From assembly GCF_002001045.1 (NCBI RefSeq), contig NZ_MUNR01000012.1, forward strand, positions 62,001 through 126,000: a DNA stretch of 64,000 nucleotides. The letters are read 5' to 3'. Origin of the DNA: Rhodanobacter sp. C01 (GTDB taxonomy: Bacteria; Pseudomonadota; Gammaproteobacteria; Xanthomonadales; Rhodanobacteraceae). Shown here one piece after another: positions 45,920 to 55,161 of this stretch. Below the pieces are notes generated by a model. The model made no database searches. It was not told the origin of the DNA and saw only the letters and a program-made list of their open reading frames with translations. The first letter of the stretch is position 1. The number at the start of each line of letters is the position of its first letter. The position numbers and the translations under genes were made by a program.

Positions 45920-46471
45920 TTGAATTTCACGTACGTTGATAACTCAAACGTCTACGCCGAAGGCTGCCGTGCGTCGGCGATCGCTAAGAAGATGCAGGGT
46001 GCTGAAACCTACATCGACGCCATGAACAACAAGGTCGTTGATCGCACATGGCAAATTGACTATGGCCATTTGCATGAATTCGCCTGTGGCGAAAAGGCGG
46101 AAATCGGCTGCGCCAAGTTATGGGGCTCGCCCCCACCAAGCGATTCTTTCTGGAAGATGGTTGGGAGAAAGGGCTTCGAAGTAAAGACCTACGAGAAAAA
46201 TTTTGCGGGAAAAGAGAAAAAGGTTGACGTTGCTATTGCGCACCAGATTACAAAGGACGCATATACTGGAAAAATCAACAAAGGCACAGACGAAATTACA
46301 TTAGTCGCAGGCGATAAGGACTTTTGCCCCGTCGTCGACGATTTGGTTGAAAACGGCTTCATAGTACATGTCGTTTTTTGGGACAACGTGGCGCCGGAGC
46401 TGAAAGCCGCCTGTAGCAAATTCACAAGCCTTAATCCATTTCTGAGCTACGTCGGAAAAGCGGGTGCGTAG
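45920..46471 (+). CDS. NYN-domain (PIN-like) nuclease, LabA/DUF88-like
   Basis: A 183-residue protein. NYN/PIN catalytic Asp positions are visible: FTYVDNSNVYAEG (D7), KKVDVAIAHQITKDAY, and ITLVAGDKDFCPVVDDLVENGF. These are the three acidic clusters of RNA-cleaving NYN domains. It starts with TTG at 45920, supported by AGAGGGAGG just upstream. The base composition is AT-rich compared with neighbours, a sign of transfer. It may act on RNA as a toxin or defence effector; that is inferred. Confidence 0.82.
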   Translation: MNFTYVDNSNVYAEGCRASAIAKKMQGAETYIDAMNNKVVDRTWQIDYGHLHEFACGEKAEIGCAKLWGSPPPSDSFWKMVGRKGFEVKTYEKNFAGKEKKVDVAIAHQITKDAYTGKINKGTDEITLVAGDKDFCPVVDDLVENGFIVHVVFWDNVAPELKAACSKFTSLNPFLSYVGKAGA

Positions 46472-46494
46472 CCAAACGCTCCAGCTGGCTGTTT

Positions 46495-46560
46495 GAGAGT
46501 GCGTATTCCGGTGAAGTTGATCACCAGTTCCGGTAGGCCGCGATCAGCGTGCTGCTCATG
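46495..46560. mobile_element. Possible insertion-sequence end remnant (IS21-like)
   Basis: TTCCGGTGAAGTTGATCA and, 26 bp later, TTCCGGTAGGCCGCGATCA repeat a TTCCGGT…GATCA pattern similar to the multiple terminal repeats of IS21-type elements. No transposase is nearby. This is a tentative call by eye. Confidence 0.3.
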
Positions 46561-46628
46561 ATTAATACCGGCGGCTTGCCATTAGCGAAGGACCGGATCC
46601 GGCCAGAATCGAACTTTCGTGCACTCTT

Positions 46629-48206
46629 CTATGGAGATAAGGCGAGGCCATCCGGCAGTTTGATCTGCAAGTAGTCGATTTCCAGATTGAAGTCGTCGCG
46701 CAAGCGCGCGAGGAAACGTCGGGTGACATCGTCCAAGACGGGTTCGCCAACCGCGAACAGCTTCACAGGCTCAAGTCCGCCAACGCGGAAGCTGTACTCC
46801 AACAACTGCCCCATGGCCTGCCGCACCACTTGGGTAGCAGTGGCGGCGATCTTGATTTCGTATAAATGGCAGCATGCATTTGAGTGCCGGACGAGGGCGT
46901 CGGCAAAGCCGCCAGTCCCGGTTGGATATTCCGTCCATACCCTGTCTTTGCCGAATTCCGCCTTCAGCTGAGCGAACAAGGCGTCCTGCACGACGTTGTG
47001 TCGGAGTTCGATAAATCGCTGGGCCGGTGGAAGATCGGCAAAGGCGGAGGCGGGGCGGGGCGCGTGCCCGGGTGGAATGTCGGTGGACATGCTGCGGCCA
47101 CGCAGTTGGTCCACGACGAACCAAGGGAATATGTTTCGGGCGTGAAAATCCTCGCCAAACAAGTTGGCGCGATCCAGGTGCTTCACCAGCGCCTGCGCAC
47201 GCGCCGCCCAACCGGTCGAGCGCGGTATGACAAAGCCAGTATGTTCGACGAACCAACCCAGCATCTCATTCTGGGTGCTCGCATCGACGGTCGTGTGGTA
47301 ACGGTGCGGATGTACACCCGCAAAAGCCCGTGCGATCAATAGGCGTGGCACCATGCCAATGCGACCTTCGACCTTCCAACCTTCAAAACGCTCAACCATG
47401 CGTTCGAAGTTCGCAGGGCTATCATCTTGATAGATGTCGCGGATGACCTGGACGAATTCATCGCGCATCTCATCTACGGTATCGTACTTAAGCACGCCTT
47501 GCCCTGCATTGCTGATGTCGTTATGGGCGCGCTTCCAGAGTATGTCGAAGGGGTTTTCCAGTTGATCGTCGACGAGTGCCTGCGCGATGTCCTGAGTAGT
47601 TCTACGGTAGCGCGGTAGCCAACTCGCCCGGTGCCAAATGCCGGGGTCTTTGAAGCCTTCCAAGAAGTCCAGCGCTTCGGCGTCCAGCTTGATGGACGAT
47701 GAGATATCAATACCCTCATGATCTGTCGATGAATCAGACGATGAGGCAACCTCTACGGCGAGAAACGGCAGCGGCCTGCCCTCCAGTCGCGCACGTGCGG
47801 CTTCCACGGCGCGCTCGGAGAACTCATCAGGGAAACGGACGATGATGGCTTCGAAGCTCAGCTCCTGCAGTCCGGCCTCTTCGAGTACTTCGTAACCTTT
47901 AGAGGGTTGCCGATTCAACACCATGCGCTCAGCCGCGTCTAAGGCGCCACGATTGGCTAGCATCTGACGCGTGCGGGTGGCGCGGAAGGTGCGCCCCTTG
48001 AGCCGGCTTTGGTGTTCTTCATAAGCATAGAGGGCAGCGGCGATGGCCTGCTGTGCCGAGCTGGTGTAGCCGGCCTCGATGGCCTGGAGCTCGCGGGCAC
48101 GCTGCAGGGCCTGAGTCTCCAAGTCCAGATGCCCCCGTTCCCGCGCGTTTTTCGCAAACGTGCGAGCGTCCTTCGATGTCTTAAGCCGCGTGATGCGTTC
48201 GTCCAT
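46629..48206 (-). CDS. Large protein with C-terminal PD-(D/E)XK-like nuclease domain
   Basis: A 525-residue protein. The N-terminal 120 residues are helical and basic (RLKTSKDARTFAKNARERGHLDLETQALQRARELQAIEAG), a pattern seen in other island proteins. The middle is unassigned. The C-terminal 110 residues have a nuclease layout: GGFADALVRHSNACCHLYEIKIAATATQVVRQAMGQLLEYSF, giving D…(E/D)xK with YEIK followed by a Q-containing helix. Start is ATG at 48206 with AGGGGG upstream. Expected to be a DNA-cleaving defence protein of single-gene type or a partner of the 48364 gene on the same strand. Confidence 0.65.
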   Translation of the reverse strand: MDERITRLKTSKDARTFAKNARERGHLDLETQALQRARELQAIEAGYTSSAQQAIAAALYAYEEHQSRLKGRTFRATRTRQMLANRGALDAAERMVLNRQPSKGYEVLEEAGLQELSFEAIIVRFPDEFSERAVEAARARLEGRPLPFLAVEVASSSDSSTDHEGIDISSSIKLDAEALDFLEGFKDPGIWHRASWLPRYRRTTQDIAQALVDDQLENPFDILWKRAHNDISNAGQGVLKYDTVDEMRDEFVQVIRDIYQDDSPANFERMVERFEGWKVEGRIGMVPRLLIARAFAGVHPHRYHTTVDASTQNEMLGWFVEHTGFVIPRSTGWAARAQALVKHLDRANLFGEDFHARNIFPWFVVDQLRGRSMSTDIPPGHAPRPASAFADLPPAQRFIELRHNVVQDALFAQLKAEFGKDRVWTEYPTGTGGFADALVRHSNACCHLYEIKIAATATQVVRQAMGQLLEYSFRVGGLEPVKLFAVGEPVLDDVTRRFLARLRDDFNLEIDYLQIKLPDGLALSP

Positions 48207-48363
48207 GGAGCCCCCTAGGTTTTGGGGATTTTGGCATGTGCGCGATATCGAGGAAGGTTCAGATCTATGGAAGCGGCTTAAGAACTTATGCAGATATACG
48301 CTTCGGGTCGGCACCCACCTCTCAGCGGAGTCCTTTTACGACTGATCAGCACCAGCGGAGTGA

Positions 48364-49269
48364 TCACTTTCGGCCGGAACTCCGATCATGGTGATCCTGC
48401 ACGCGCACTTCGTCAGTGCGCACATGCCCGCGATTTTTTTGTCGTTCCCTCGAGCGTCGTTGTGCGCGCACCTGAAATCCTCGCATGAGCCTTGCTTCTA
48501 AGATCGGGTCTTCGAACTCGATTGTCTTGCCTGTGGCGGGATCGATCCGACGCTCATAGCCCGGCTCGTAATCTGGGTCTGCTGTATGGCGGGCAATCAC
48601 TGACCAGTCCACGTCATACATAACCGCAGATATTGGCATTCGCCGACGTATGCTGTTCACACAGTTCTGTAGGAGCTCGGTCGATGGTGCGATCCATGAG
48701 AGCTTTAGAACTGCGGGAAGCGCGCGGTACATGTCCATGCTGAGCAGCAGATGCGATAGCTCGTCGCTCTGGATTTCCGCTTGCCGAACCAGAGCGACGA
48801 TGGCGATAAATCCCCATAGGTCGCCGCGCGAAGCAAGCGCCGATGAATCATTTGGAAGAGCGTTGTAGTAGCCGTTCGGGGAGCCAGGGAAGCGCCATTC
48901 CCAACCCATTTTGACCTTCTGTCGAAGCGATGTGATCACGTCTTCGACTTGGTGCGCAGGCAGCGGCCGATCGCCAAGAAGTTCGTATAGGGGGAGATCA
49001 AACATATGCAGCGTATTGGGCAGATGCTTTTCGAGCATGACTGCCGAGGAGCGTGATGGAAGCGTGCTCCCCGCCTTCCACTTGGTCACCAAATTGGATT
49101 CCGTTCGGCCGCGATGGACAAAGCGCTCGGCGAAGGCTTTGAGTTCCACGCCACTAATCCAGTGTGCGTGGTCTAGCCATACCGCTCCACGAAGTCGCCG
49201 CCAGGCCGATTGCCTCGATGAGGGCTTGCCCGAAGGTTTGCTAAGCAGCTCAAGAAGGATTTCCTGCAT
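48364..49269 (-). CDS. Hypothetical protein
   Basis: A 301-residue protein without recognised domain. The first 60 residues (WRRLRGAVWLDHAHWISGVELKAFAERF … ESNLVTKWKAGSTLPS) look like a small helical DNA-binding-like region, with a pattern similar to XRE-type 'xNLVxKWxxGxxxP'. A hydrophobic helix lies at DLWGFIAIVALVRQAE. The C-terminus is strongly basic (ARLMRGFQVRAQRRSRERQKNRGHVR). It is 158 bp upstream of the nuclease-domain gene on the same strand, so they could be one operon. Confidence 0.6.
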   Translation of the reverse strand: MQEILLELLSKPSGKPSSRQSAWRRLRGAVWLDHAHWISGVELKAFAERFVHRGRTESNLVTKWKAGSTLPSRSSAVMLEKHLPNTLHMFDLPLYELLGDRPLPAHQVEDVITSLRQKVKMGWEWRFPGSPNGYYNALPNDSSALASRGDLWGFIAIVALVRQAEIQSDELSHLLLSMDMYRALPAVLKLSWIAPSTELLQNCVNSIRRRMPISAVMYDVDWSVIARHTADPDYEPGYERRIDPATGKTIEFEDPILEARLMRGFQVRAQRRSRERQKNRGHVRTDEVRVQDHHDRSSGRK

Positions 49270-49374
49270 CGGTCAACTTTGAGGTCGAATGCCGGCCAGA
49301 ACTTGACAGCCCACGGAGGCGTCAGGCTGAACGATACTGCAAAGGACTGAACAGAATCGAGCGGTATCAAGGCT

Positions 49375-49659
49375 ATGAAGCACGAAGCTCATCAGCACTT
49401 CGGTATGGACCAAACGCGGGAATCTGCCCTGAAGGCTCGATATGGCGAACTATTGAGTTTGGCCGACCTTGCCGGCGTGCTGCGGTACCCGAGTGTCCAG
49501 GCGATACAGAAAGCGCGTTTGCGTGGTGCGCTCGGGCTACCCATGTTCCAGATCCCAGGAAGACGAGGGTGGCTCGCTACTGCGCGCGCAGTCGCCACCT
49601 ACCTAGAGGATTTGGACACCAAGAGCAATCGCGCAATGGCTACAGACGAGTTCCGCTAA
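49375..49659 (+). CDS. Small putative DNA-binding protein
   Basis: A 94-residue protein; the true start may be the M at residue 11 (MDQTRES). LLSLADLAGVLRYPSVQAIQKARLRGALGLPMFQIPGRRGWLATARAVATYLEDL is a compact helix-turn-helix-like unit with a conserved GRRGWxATAR wing, known to me from small island-borne proteins. It is divergent from the 48364 gene and may regulate it. No direct proof of DNA binding. Confidence 0.6.
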   Translation: MKHEAHQHFGMDQTRESALKARYGELLSLADLAGVLRYPSVQAIQKARLRGALGLPMFQIPGRRGWLATARAVATYLEDLDTKSNRAMATDEFR

Positions 49660-50047
49660 GTTCCGCGAGACGATCTTAAGCGCTGGTCGCTGCTCAACTG
49701 ATAGTTCAGACGCGAAGGCCATAGTGCCTTGAATCTATTTGCTCCCGCGGTATCCGGCTGATGCCGCAGCGTTCCATCGAAGAGGTGCTACACGACCCAG
49801 TGAGTCAAAACAACGCAACAAAACCATCCCGGCCAAAAACGACGAAGCCCGCACCTCTGGCAAGGTTACGGGCTTCGAAAAAGCGCAGCTGTTCATGGAC
49901 TGCAGCGCCATCGTGACCTTCCCATGATCCAATGTCAATACGCCAGCGGCGTGTTAGGAAGGCCTTGCCCGGAAACCTGAACCAGCTGCCTGGCTGGAAG
50001 GAGAGGTCTTGCCTCTTCGAAGCCAGGTGGCCCAGAGGCAACCCACT
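49660..50047. other. Intergenic stretch with a terminator-like hairpin
   Basis: No gene is supported. CGAAGCCCG (49843-49851) and CGGGCTTCG (49869-49877) form a 9-bp stem. On the minus strand it is followed within three bases by five T, so it could end leftward transcription, and on the plus strand it is followed by GAAAAAG. The IS1595-type gene starts at 50048. I found no clear terminal inverted repeat for it here. Confidence 0.4.
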
Positions 50048-51229
50048 ATGGCTAAGAAGAGTTGTAATTCTATGCGCGGCGCTGCGCGCCGCGATTTCGC
50101 GCGTCAAGTGCAGTATTTCACCGAGGATGAGGCCGAGCAGATGCTCGCTGAATTTCGGTGGCTATCGCCAGATCAGCAAATCTGTCCCAGCTGCGGCGTT
50201 CTGGATCATCACTATCGCATTGCTTCACGTCGGCAGTGGCGGTGCCGGCACGTTGGCTGCGGTCATACATTTAGTGTGACCAGCGGAACGCGGTTCGACA
50301 GCCACAAGATCTCCTTCCGGAAGATCATTCGTCTCCTCATACACGCCGAGGCATCACCCAAAGGCAGCACGTTGGTCGCGACGTCCAACGCGGTCTGCAT
50401 GGTCGAAAAGTGCTCCCAGCAAAACCTCATGAAGATCCGCGAGGCCATCATGGACAACGCCGACAGCCCAGGTCAGTTGAAGCTTTCGGGCACTATCCAT
50501 GTAGACGGCATTCATGTGTGCGGCAAGTTCCGGCGCTCGAATCGGCGCATGAAGGCGACTTCTGGTTCAGTCCTTGCAGTACATGGAACCACCGAGGTCA
50601 AGCGCCGTATCCGCTCGATCAACCCTCAATCGAAGGGTAATCAACGGCGCGCAAAGAACAAGCGTGTCGCGATCGCGATGGTCGAGGTCGACTCTCAGCA
50701 GGGAGGAGCCAGACGCGTCGTTGTCGCCATGTGCCGCTCGGAAAACGCAAGCGATGTGATGACACTGGCGCAGCAGTACATCGAGCCGGGTTCAAGGGTC
50801 TTCACCGACGAAAATCCAGCCTACAACGGGCTGGGTAGCTGCTTCGAACACTTTGTTGTCAATCACAGCGTGGAGTACTCAACACCCGAGGGTGTCAACG
50901 AAAACCTCGCAGAGAGTTTCTTTTCTCGGGTTCGAAGGGGCGAGTACGGCGTGCATCACGGCTTTCGCCCCATGTACATGGCCTTCTATGTACATGAATA
51001 TGCTTGGCGCGAGACGCATCGCAGGAGAACTCAGCGCGAGAAGGTCAAACAACTCGCCTCATGGTTGTTGGCCCCTGGCTACTCTCATTATTGGCGCGGC
51101 TATCACGGCGGGAATCGCCGTCGTCACTTGCGGCAGCCGCGTCCAGAGATCGTCATGGGTTCCGTGGACGCCCCGTGGCAAGATGCCAGGAGCACGGCTC
51201 GCAAGGCCCCCGGTCAGGAGACCTCGTAA
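50048..51229 (+). mobile_element. IS1595-family transposase gene (ISXO2-like)
   Basis: A 393-residue transposase. The N-terminal zinc-ribbon (CPSCGVLDHHYRIASRRQWRCRHVGCGHTFSVTSGT) is followed by the ISXO2-like DDE core. D is in TIHVDGIHVCGKF, D in GSRVFTDENPAYNGL, and the N/E region in NENLAESFFSRVRRGEYGVHHGF, with the usual GVNEN-x-SFF…RG. This architecture is specific for IS1595. No stop interrupts it. I see no terminal inverted repeats or target duplication around it, so the ends may have decayed. Its 3' end overlaps a convergent gene by 77 bp. Confidence 0.85.
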
Positions 51230-51659
51230 GCATTCCGCGTTGGGCCATGATGCAGAGCCTCACTCGGACACGCACTTTCACCCGTTCCATTTCATCCGGG
51301 TCTAAACAGACAGGTAATGCATCGAATACGGCCGCCACGAAGTCCCTCGTGGTGGCCGTACCGCTTTCAGATCCTCGCAATGTCGCATAGATCAGGCGAG
51401 TAAGCCCGCCATGACCAAGCAGAGATAGGTGGGAATGAGGACGGATCGGCCGCAGCTCCTGCGCATTGAGCTTGATCTCATGCATCCGCATGACAGCCTC
51501 AATTTGCAGCTGCTTGGCCTGTAGCACAGCAATCTCCTTCTTGCAGACGGCCATCTGTTCACGCAGCTGGACCAACTGATCCTGTTTCTGGAGTATCTGG
51601 CCAGCAAATCGCGTCTGCTTATTGATCAACCACTTAAGTGAGGAAGGTGTTCCAGGCAT
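51153..51659 (-). CDS. Hypothetical coiled-coil protein
   Basis: A 168-residue protein. A coiled coil covers about 18-62 (QILQKQDQLVQLREQMAVCKKEIAVLQAKQLQIEAVMRMHEI), followed by RPIRPHSHLSLLGHGGLTRLIYATLRGSESGTATTRDFVAAVF and a winged-helix-like end (VRVRLCIMAQRGMLTR). I recall this layout from hypothetical proteins of Xanthomonadales, often near mobile genes. The C-terminal 25 residues overlap the transposase gene on the other strand. Function unknown; it may control or accompany transposition. Confidence 0.6.
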   Translation of the reverse strand: MPGTPSSLKWLINKQTRFAGQILQKQDQLVQLREQMAVCKKEIAVLQAKQLQIEAVMRMHEIKLNAQELRPIRPHSHLSLLGHGGLTRLIYATLRGSESGTATTRDFVAAVFDALPVCLDPDEMERVKVRVRVRLCIMAQRGMLTRSPDRGPCEPCSWHLATGRPRNP

Positions 51660-51726
51660 GCCGAAAGAATAAGGCCAGCTTGATATCTGGTCTTGTGCAT
51701 CAGCTACCGCTTACCGTTGCAGCGAC

Positions 51727-51758
51727 AAAAAAAACCGGACACGCAGTCCGGTTTTTTT
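51727..51758. terminator. Bidirectional terminator at the rne 3' end
   Basis: A8-CCGGAC (51727-51740) pairs with GTCCGG-T7 (51746-51758) around five bases. It closes rne from the right and can also stop plus-strand transcription from the island. Confidence 0.85.
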
Positions 51759-51783
51759 GTCATTGGAGTTCTACGCCAGCTGT

Positions 51784-54700
51784 TCAGCCGTGCGAGTCTC
51801 CCTCGTGTTCCTCACTCGTCACGATATTCGAGGGCTTGAGCACTTCATCGTGTGACGCAATCGGATGGACGGGCTGAGCCAGCAGGTCACCCTGCTTGGG
51901 CAACGGGATGGCAGTGGCAGGCTCGGATACAACCGGTGATGTGGGCGTGCTGCCCGGCTGACTGGCCGAGGTGGATGGAGTTGCCGTAACCACCGGCTGA
52001 ACCACCTGGGCTGCCGGCGTGATGACTGCTGTTGCAGGCAAGGCATCGCCGACCGAGGAAGGCGCTGACGTGGTTGGCTGCGGTGGCCGACTGAGAGACT
52101 GTTGAATTGGTGCTGGCGTCTGTTCCGCAACCTTGGCAGCGTCACTTGTTTGAACGGCTTCGGCTTCCGGTTTTGCCTGTTCGGGAATCGGTGGCAGGGT
52201 GGGCAGGTTGAATGCTGCTGGAGCCGACACGGTAGACGCCACGCTTGTGACAACCGGCGCGATGGCCGGTTTTTCCGACTGGCTGTCTGTCGAGGTATGG
52301 CTGACGACAGCCACTTTTTCCGCCTGCGTCGTATTTTCTGCGGCGGTTGGTGCTGGAGTGGCCGGTTTGTGTGCTTCGGCAGGTGCAACGGCCGCTGGCG
52401 TCTGGGCCGTGGCAGCGGTGTGCTCCGGACTGGAACCTGCGACTACGGCAGACGGCTGTACACTGCTGCTGGCCGCGGGAATGCCGGCAACCTCGTCACG
52501 ATCCTCGTCGTCGAGTGCCTGCACGGCATCCAGATTCGCGCTGTTCGGCGCTGCGTCGTCGTGGCGCTTCCGTCGACGGCCGCCACGGCGGCCACGGCGG
52601 CGACGCGACTGACCGCCATCGGTGTCGAGGTCGTTGCCGGCAGGAGCTGGCGCAGTCGAGTCCGCCAGTGGAGCGATCAGCAGTTCGGCTTCCTTTGCTG
52701 CTTCGTTTGTCGATGCTGCGACGGGGCGCTCGCTGGTGGCGGGACGCGGCGTGCGTTCAGCCTTCACTGGCTGCTGCGGGTTTGGCTTGCGCTCTGGCCG
52801 GGCCGGGTTGTTTCCGTTCACGGCTGGGCGAGGCTGGCGTTCGGCCTTGGCAGTCTGTGCCTGTTGCTGCGGTTGACGCTGCGGCTGTTCGTTATTGCGT
52901 TGGCGTGCGTTTCTGGGTTGCTGCGTGGCACCGGTTTTTGGCGCACTCTGTGCCGAGGGTTCGCGTCGTGGCGGCCGTTGCGACGATGCGTTCTGCTCAT
53001 TGTTGCGGCCCGTGCGCTCGTCGCGGCGATCGCGCGCGTTGTCATTGCCAGCGGGTCGCTTGTCGGTCGAGGGGGGCGCCACGGCCTCGGTGCTGCGGAA
53101 CCAGCCAAGCAGACGGGAAATGACGCCGCCGGAAGGGGCTGGACGTGACGGAGCCTGGGTGGCGGGCTGCCGACGCGCAGTCGGCTGTGCGGCAGCAGCC
53201 GGAGCGGGGATTTCTTCGCGCAGGGGGGCCGGACTGGATGGCACGATACCGCTGACGGCCGGCTGCTCGCTGCTGCCCAGGGCCTGGCCCATCTTCGGCA
53301 ACTCGGCTGTTTCCACCGTGGTCAATCGCTCGTAACTGGGCTTGCTGTGCTCGCCCATGTCGGCTTCGCGGATGCGCTGGATCTCGATGTGCGGTGTTTC
53401 CAGCTTCTCGTCGGCCACGATCATCACATGCACCTTGTTGCGCAGTTCGATCTCGACCACGCTGGCACGCTTTTCGTTGAGCAGGAAATTGACGACGCTC
53501 GAGGGCGCCTGCACCAGCACCTGGCCGGTGTTGTCCTTCATCGCGTGTTCTTCGATCAGGCGCAGGGTCGACAGCGACAGCGATTCCACGCCGCGGATGT
53601 GGCCATGGCCCTCGCAGCGCGGGCAGACGATCTGGGTAGCTTCGCCGAGACTCGGGCGCAGACGCTGGCGCGACATCTCGAGCAGGCCGAAGCGCGAGAT
53701 GCGGCCGATCTGTACGCGGGCGCGATCGAGCTTCAGCGCTTCCTTCAGGCGATCTTCCACTTCGCGCTGGTGCTTCGGGCTGTCCATGTCGATGAAATCG
53801 ATCACGATCAGGCCGCCGGCGTCACGGATGCGTGCCTGGCGGGCGATTTCCACCGCGGCCTCGCAATTCGTGTTGAACGCGGTCTCCTCGATGTCGCTGC
53901 CCTTGGTGGCCTTGGAGGAGTTGATGTCGATCGCGGTCAGCGCTTCGGTCTGGTCGATCACGATCGAGCCACCGGAGGGCAGGCGCACCTGGCGGTCGAA
54001 CGCGCTCTCGATCTGCGTCTCGATCTGGTAACGCGTGAACAGCGGAGTGTCGTCCTTGTACAGCTTGAGTTTGCGCAGCGCGTTTGGCATCACCTGCTGC
54101 ATGAAATCACGGGCGTCGTTGTACAGCGATTCCTCGTCGATCAGGATCTCGCCAATGTCGCTGCGCAGGTAATCGCGCAGGGCGCGGATGAACAGCTTCG
54201 ATTCCTGGTAGATCAGGAACGGCGCCTTCTGCTTGCTGGCTGCCTCGGAGATCGATTTCCACAGCTGCAGCAGGTAATCGAGATCCCACTGCAGTTCTTC
54301 GGCGTCGCGGCCAAGGCCGGCGGTGCGCACGATCAGGCCGACATCGTCGGGCACGGTGACATGTTCAAGCGCTTCCTTCAGCGCCTGCCGGTCTTCACCC
54401 TCGATCCGGCGCGAGACACCACCGGCCTTCGGGTTGTTCGGCATCAGCACCATGTAGCGGCCGGCCAGGCTGATGAAGGTGGTCAGGGCGGCGCCCTTGT
54501 TGCCGCGCTCTTCCTTCTCTACCTGAACGACGACTTCCTGACCTTCCTTGAGCAGGTCGCGGATACCGGCCTTGTGGTGATCCGCACCCGGCAGGAAATA
54601 CTCGCGGGAGATTTCCTTAAGCGGCAGGAAGCCATGGCGTTCGGCTCCGTACTCGACGAAGCAGGCTTCAAGTGAAGCCTCAACACGAGTGATTCGACCC

Positions 54701-54828
54701 TTGTAAATATTGGACTTTTTCTGTTCCCGCGAAGGGATTTCGATGTCCAGGTCGTACAGGTTCTGGCCATCGACAATGGCCACGCGCAACTCTTCACGCT
54801 GAGTCGCGTTGATCAACATACGCTTCAT
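51784..54828 (-). CDS. rne: Ribonuclease E
   Basis: A 1014-residue endoribonuclease. [30 protein letters not shown] starts the catalytic half, and an S1 domain follows ([30 protein letters not shown]). The DNase I-like core has [19 protein letters not shown] and [18 protein letters not shown]. The zinc link is CPRCEGHGH near residue 405. The C-terminal half (from about 560) is low-complexity, rich in Pro, Ala, Gln, Arg and Glu, with Arg-rich patches ([14 protein letters not shown]), as expected for the degradosome scaffold. Start is ATG at 54828; the longer frame crosses the leader. The leader holds a terminator-like hairpin (54920-54946). Confidence 0.96.
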   Translation of the reverse strand: MKRMLINATQREELRVAIVDGQNLYDLDIEIPSREQKKSNIYKGRITRVEASLEACFVEYGAERHGFLPLKEISREYFLPGADHHKAGIRDLLKEGQEVVVQVEKEERGNKGAALTTFISLAGRYMVLMPNNPKAGGVSRRIEGEDRQALKEALEHVTVPDDVGLIVRTAGLGRDAEELQWDLDYLLQLWKSISEAASKQKAPFLIYQESKLFIRALRDYLRSDIGEILIDEESLYNDARDFMQQVMPNALRKLKLYKDDTPLFTRYQIETQIESAFDRQVRLPSGGSIVIDQTEALTAIDINSSKATKGSDIEETAFNTNCEAAVEIARQARIRDAGGLIVIDFIDMDSPKHQREVEDRLKEALKLDRARVQIGRISRFGLLEMSRQRLRPSLGEATQIVCPRCEGHGHIRGVESLSLSTLRLIEEHAMKDNTGQVLVQAPSSVVNFLLNEKRASVVEIELRNKVHVMIVADEKLETPHIEIQRIREADMGEHSKPSYERLTTVETAELPKMGQALGSSEQPAVSGIVPSSPAPLREEIPAPAAAAQPTARRQPATQAPSRPAPSGGVISRLLGWFRSTEAVAPPSTDKRPAGNDNARDRRDERTGRNNEQNASSQRPPRREPSAQSAPKTGATQQPRNARQRNNEQPQRQPQQQAQTAKAERQPRPAVNGNNPARPERKPNPQQPVKAERTPRPATSERPVAASTNEAAKEAELLIAPLADSTAPAPAGNDLDTDGGQSRRRRGRRGGRRRKRHDDAAPNSANLDAVQALDDEDRDEVAGIPAASSSVQPSAVVAGSSPEHTAATAQTPAAVAPAEAHKPATPAPTAAENTTQAEKVAVVSHTSTDSQSEKPAIAPVVTSVASTVSAPAAFNLPTLPPIPEQAKPEAEAVQTSDAAKVAEQTPAPIQQSLSRPPQPTTSAPSSVGDALPATAVITPAAQVVQPVVTATPSTSASQPGSTPTSPVVSEPATAIPLPKQGDLLAQPVHPIASHDEVLKPSNIVTSEEHEGDSHG

Positions 54829-54919
54829 GCTAGTAATCCTCGGCTTGTCGCGCGTCGCGTGCCACGGTGGCGCCACAATGGCGGCCTGCCGGGGACCGCG
54901 TCGCTGCGGTAAAAGCGGC

Positions 54920-54946
54920 AAAAAAACGGCACCGTTACCGGTGTCG
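54920..54946 (-). promoter_or_regulatory. Terminator-like hairpin in the rne leader
   Basis: Read on the minus strand, CGACACCG pairs with CGGTGCCG (one G-U) around four bases and is followed by seven T, about 90 bp before the rne start codon. RNase E is known to control its own mRNA through the 5' leader in enterobacteria. Here an attenuator-like stop could serve a similar end, or the hairpin could protect the 5' end. Confidence 0.5.
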
Positions 54947-55161
54947 GGATGATTCGATCAGCTGCGTCTGCCGCCCCGATACCTCAATGGCATCGGACAA
55001 ACGGCAGCCCGAACCGTTACGATGAAAGGGAGCCGCGACCGGCCGCCAAGGCAACCGGCGCAATCCTCGCCGACGTTACGGGCGGGCACTCGACCCGATC
55101 CAGACATCGATGGGCAGAATGTAGCGCCCGCCGAGTATCCTATTTCAGCAGGTTTTTTTCA

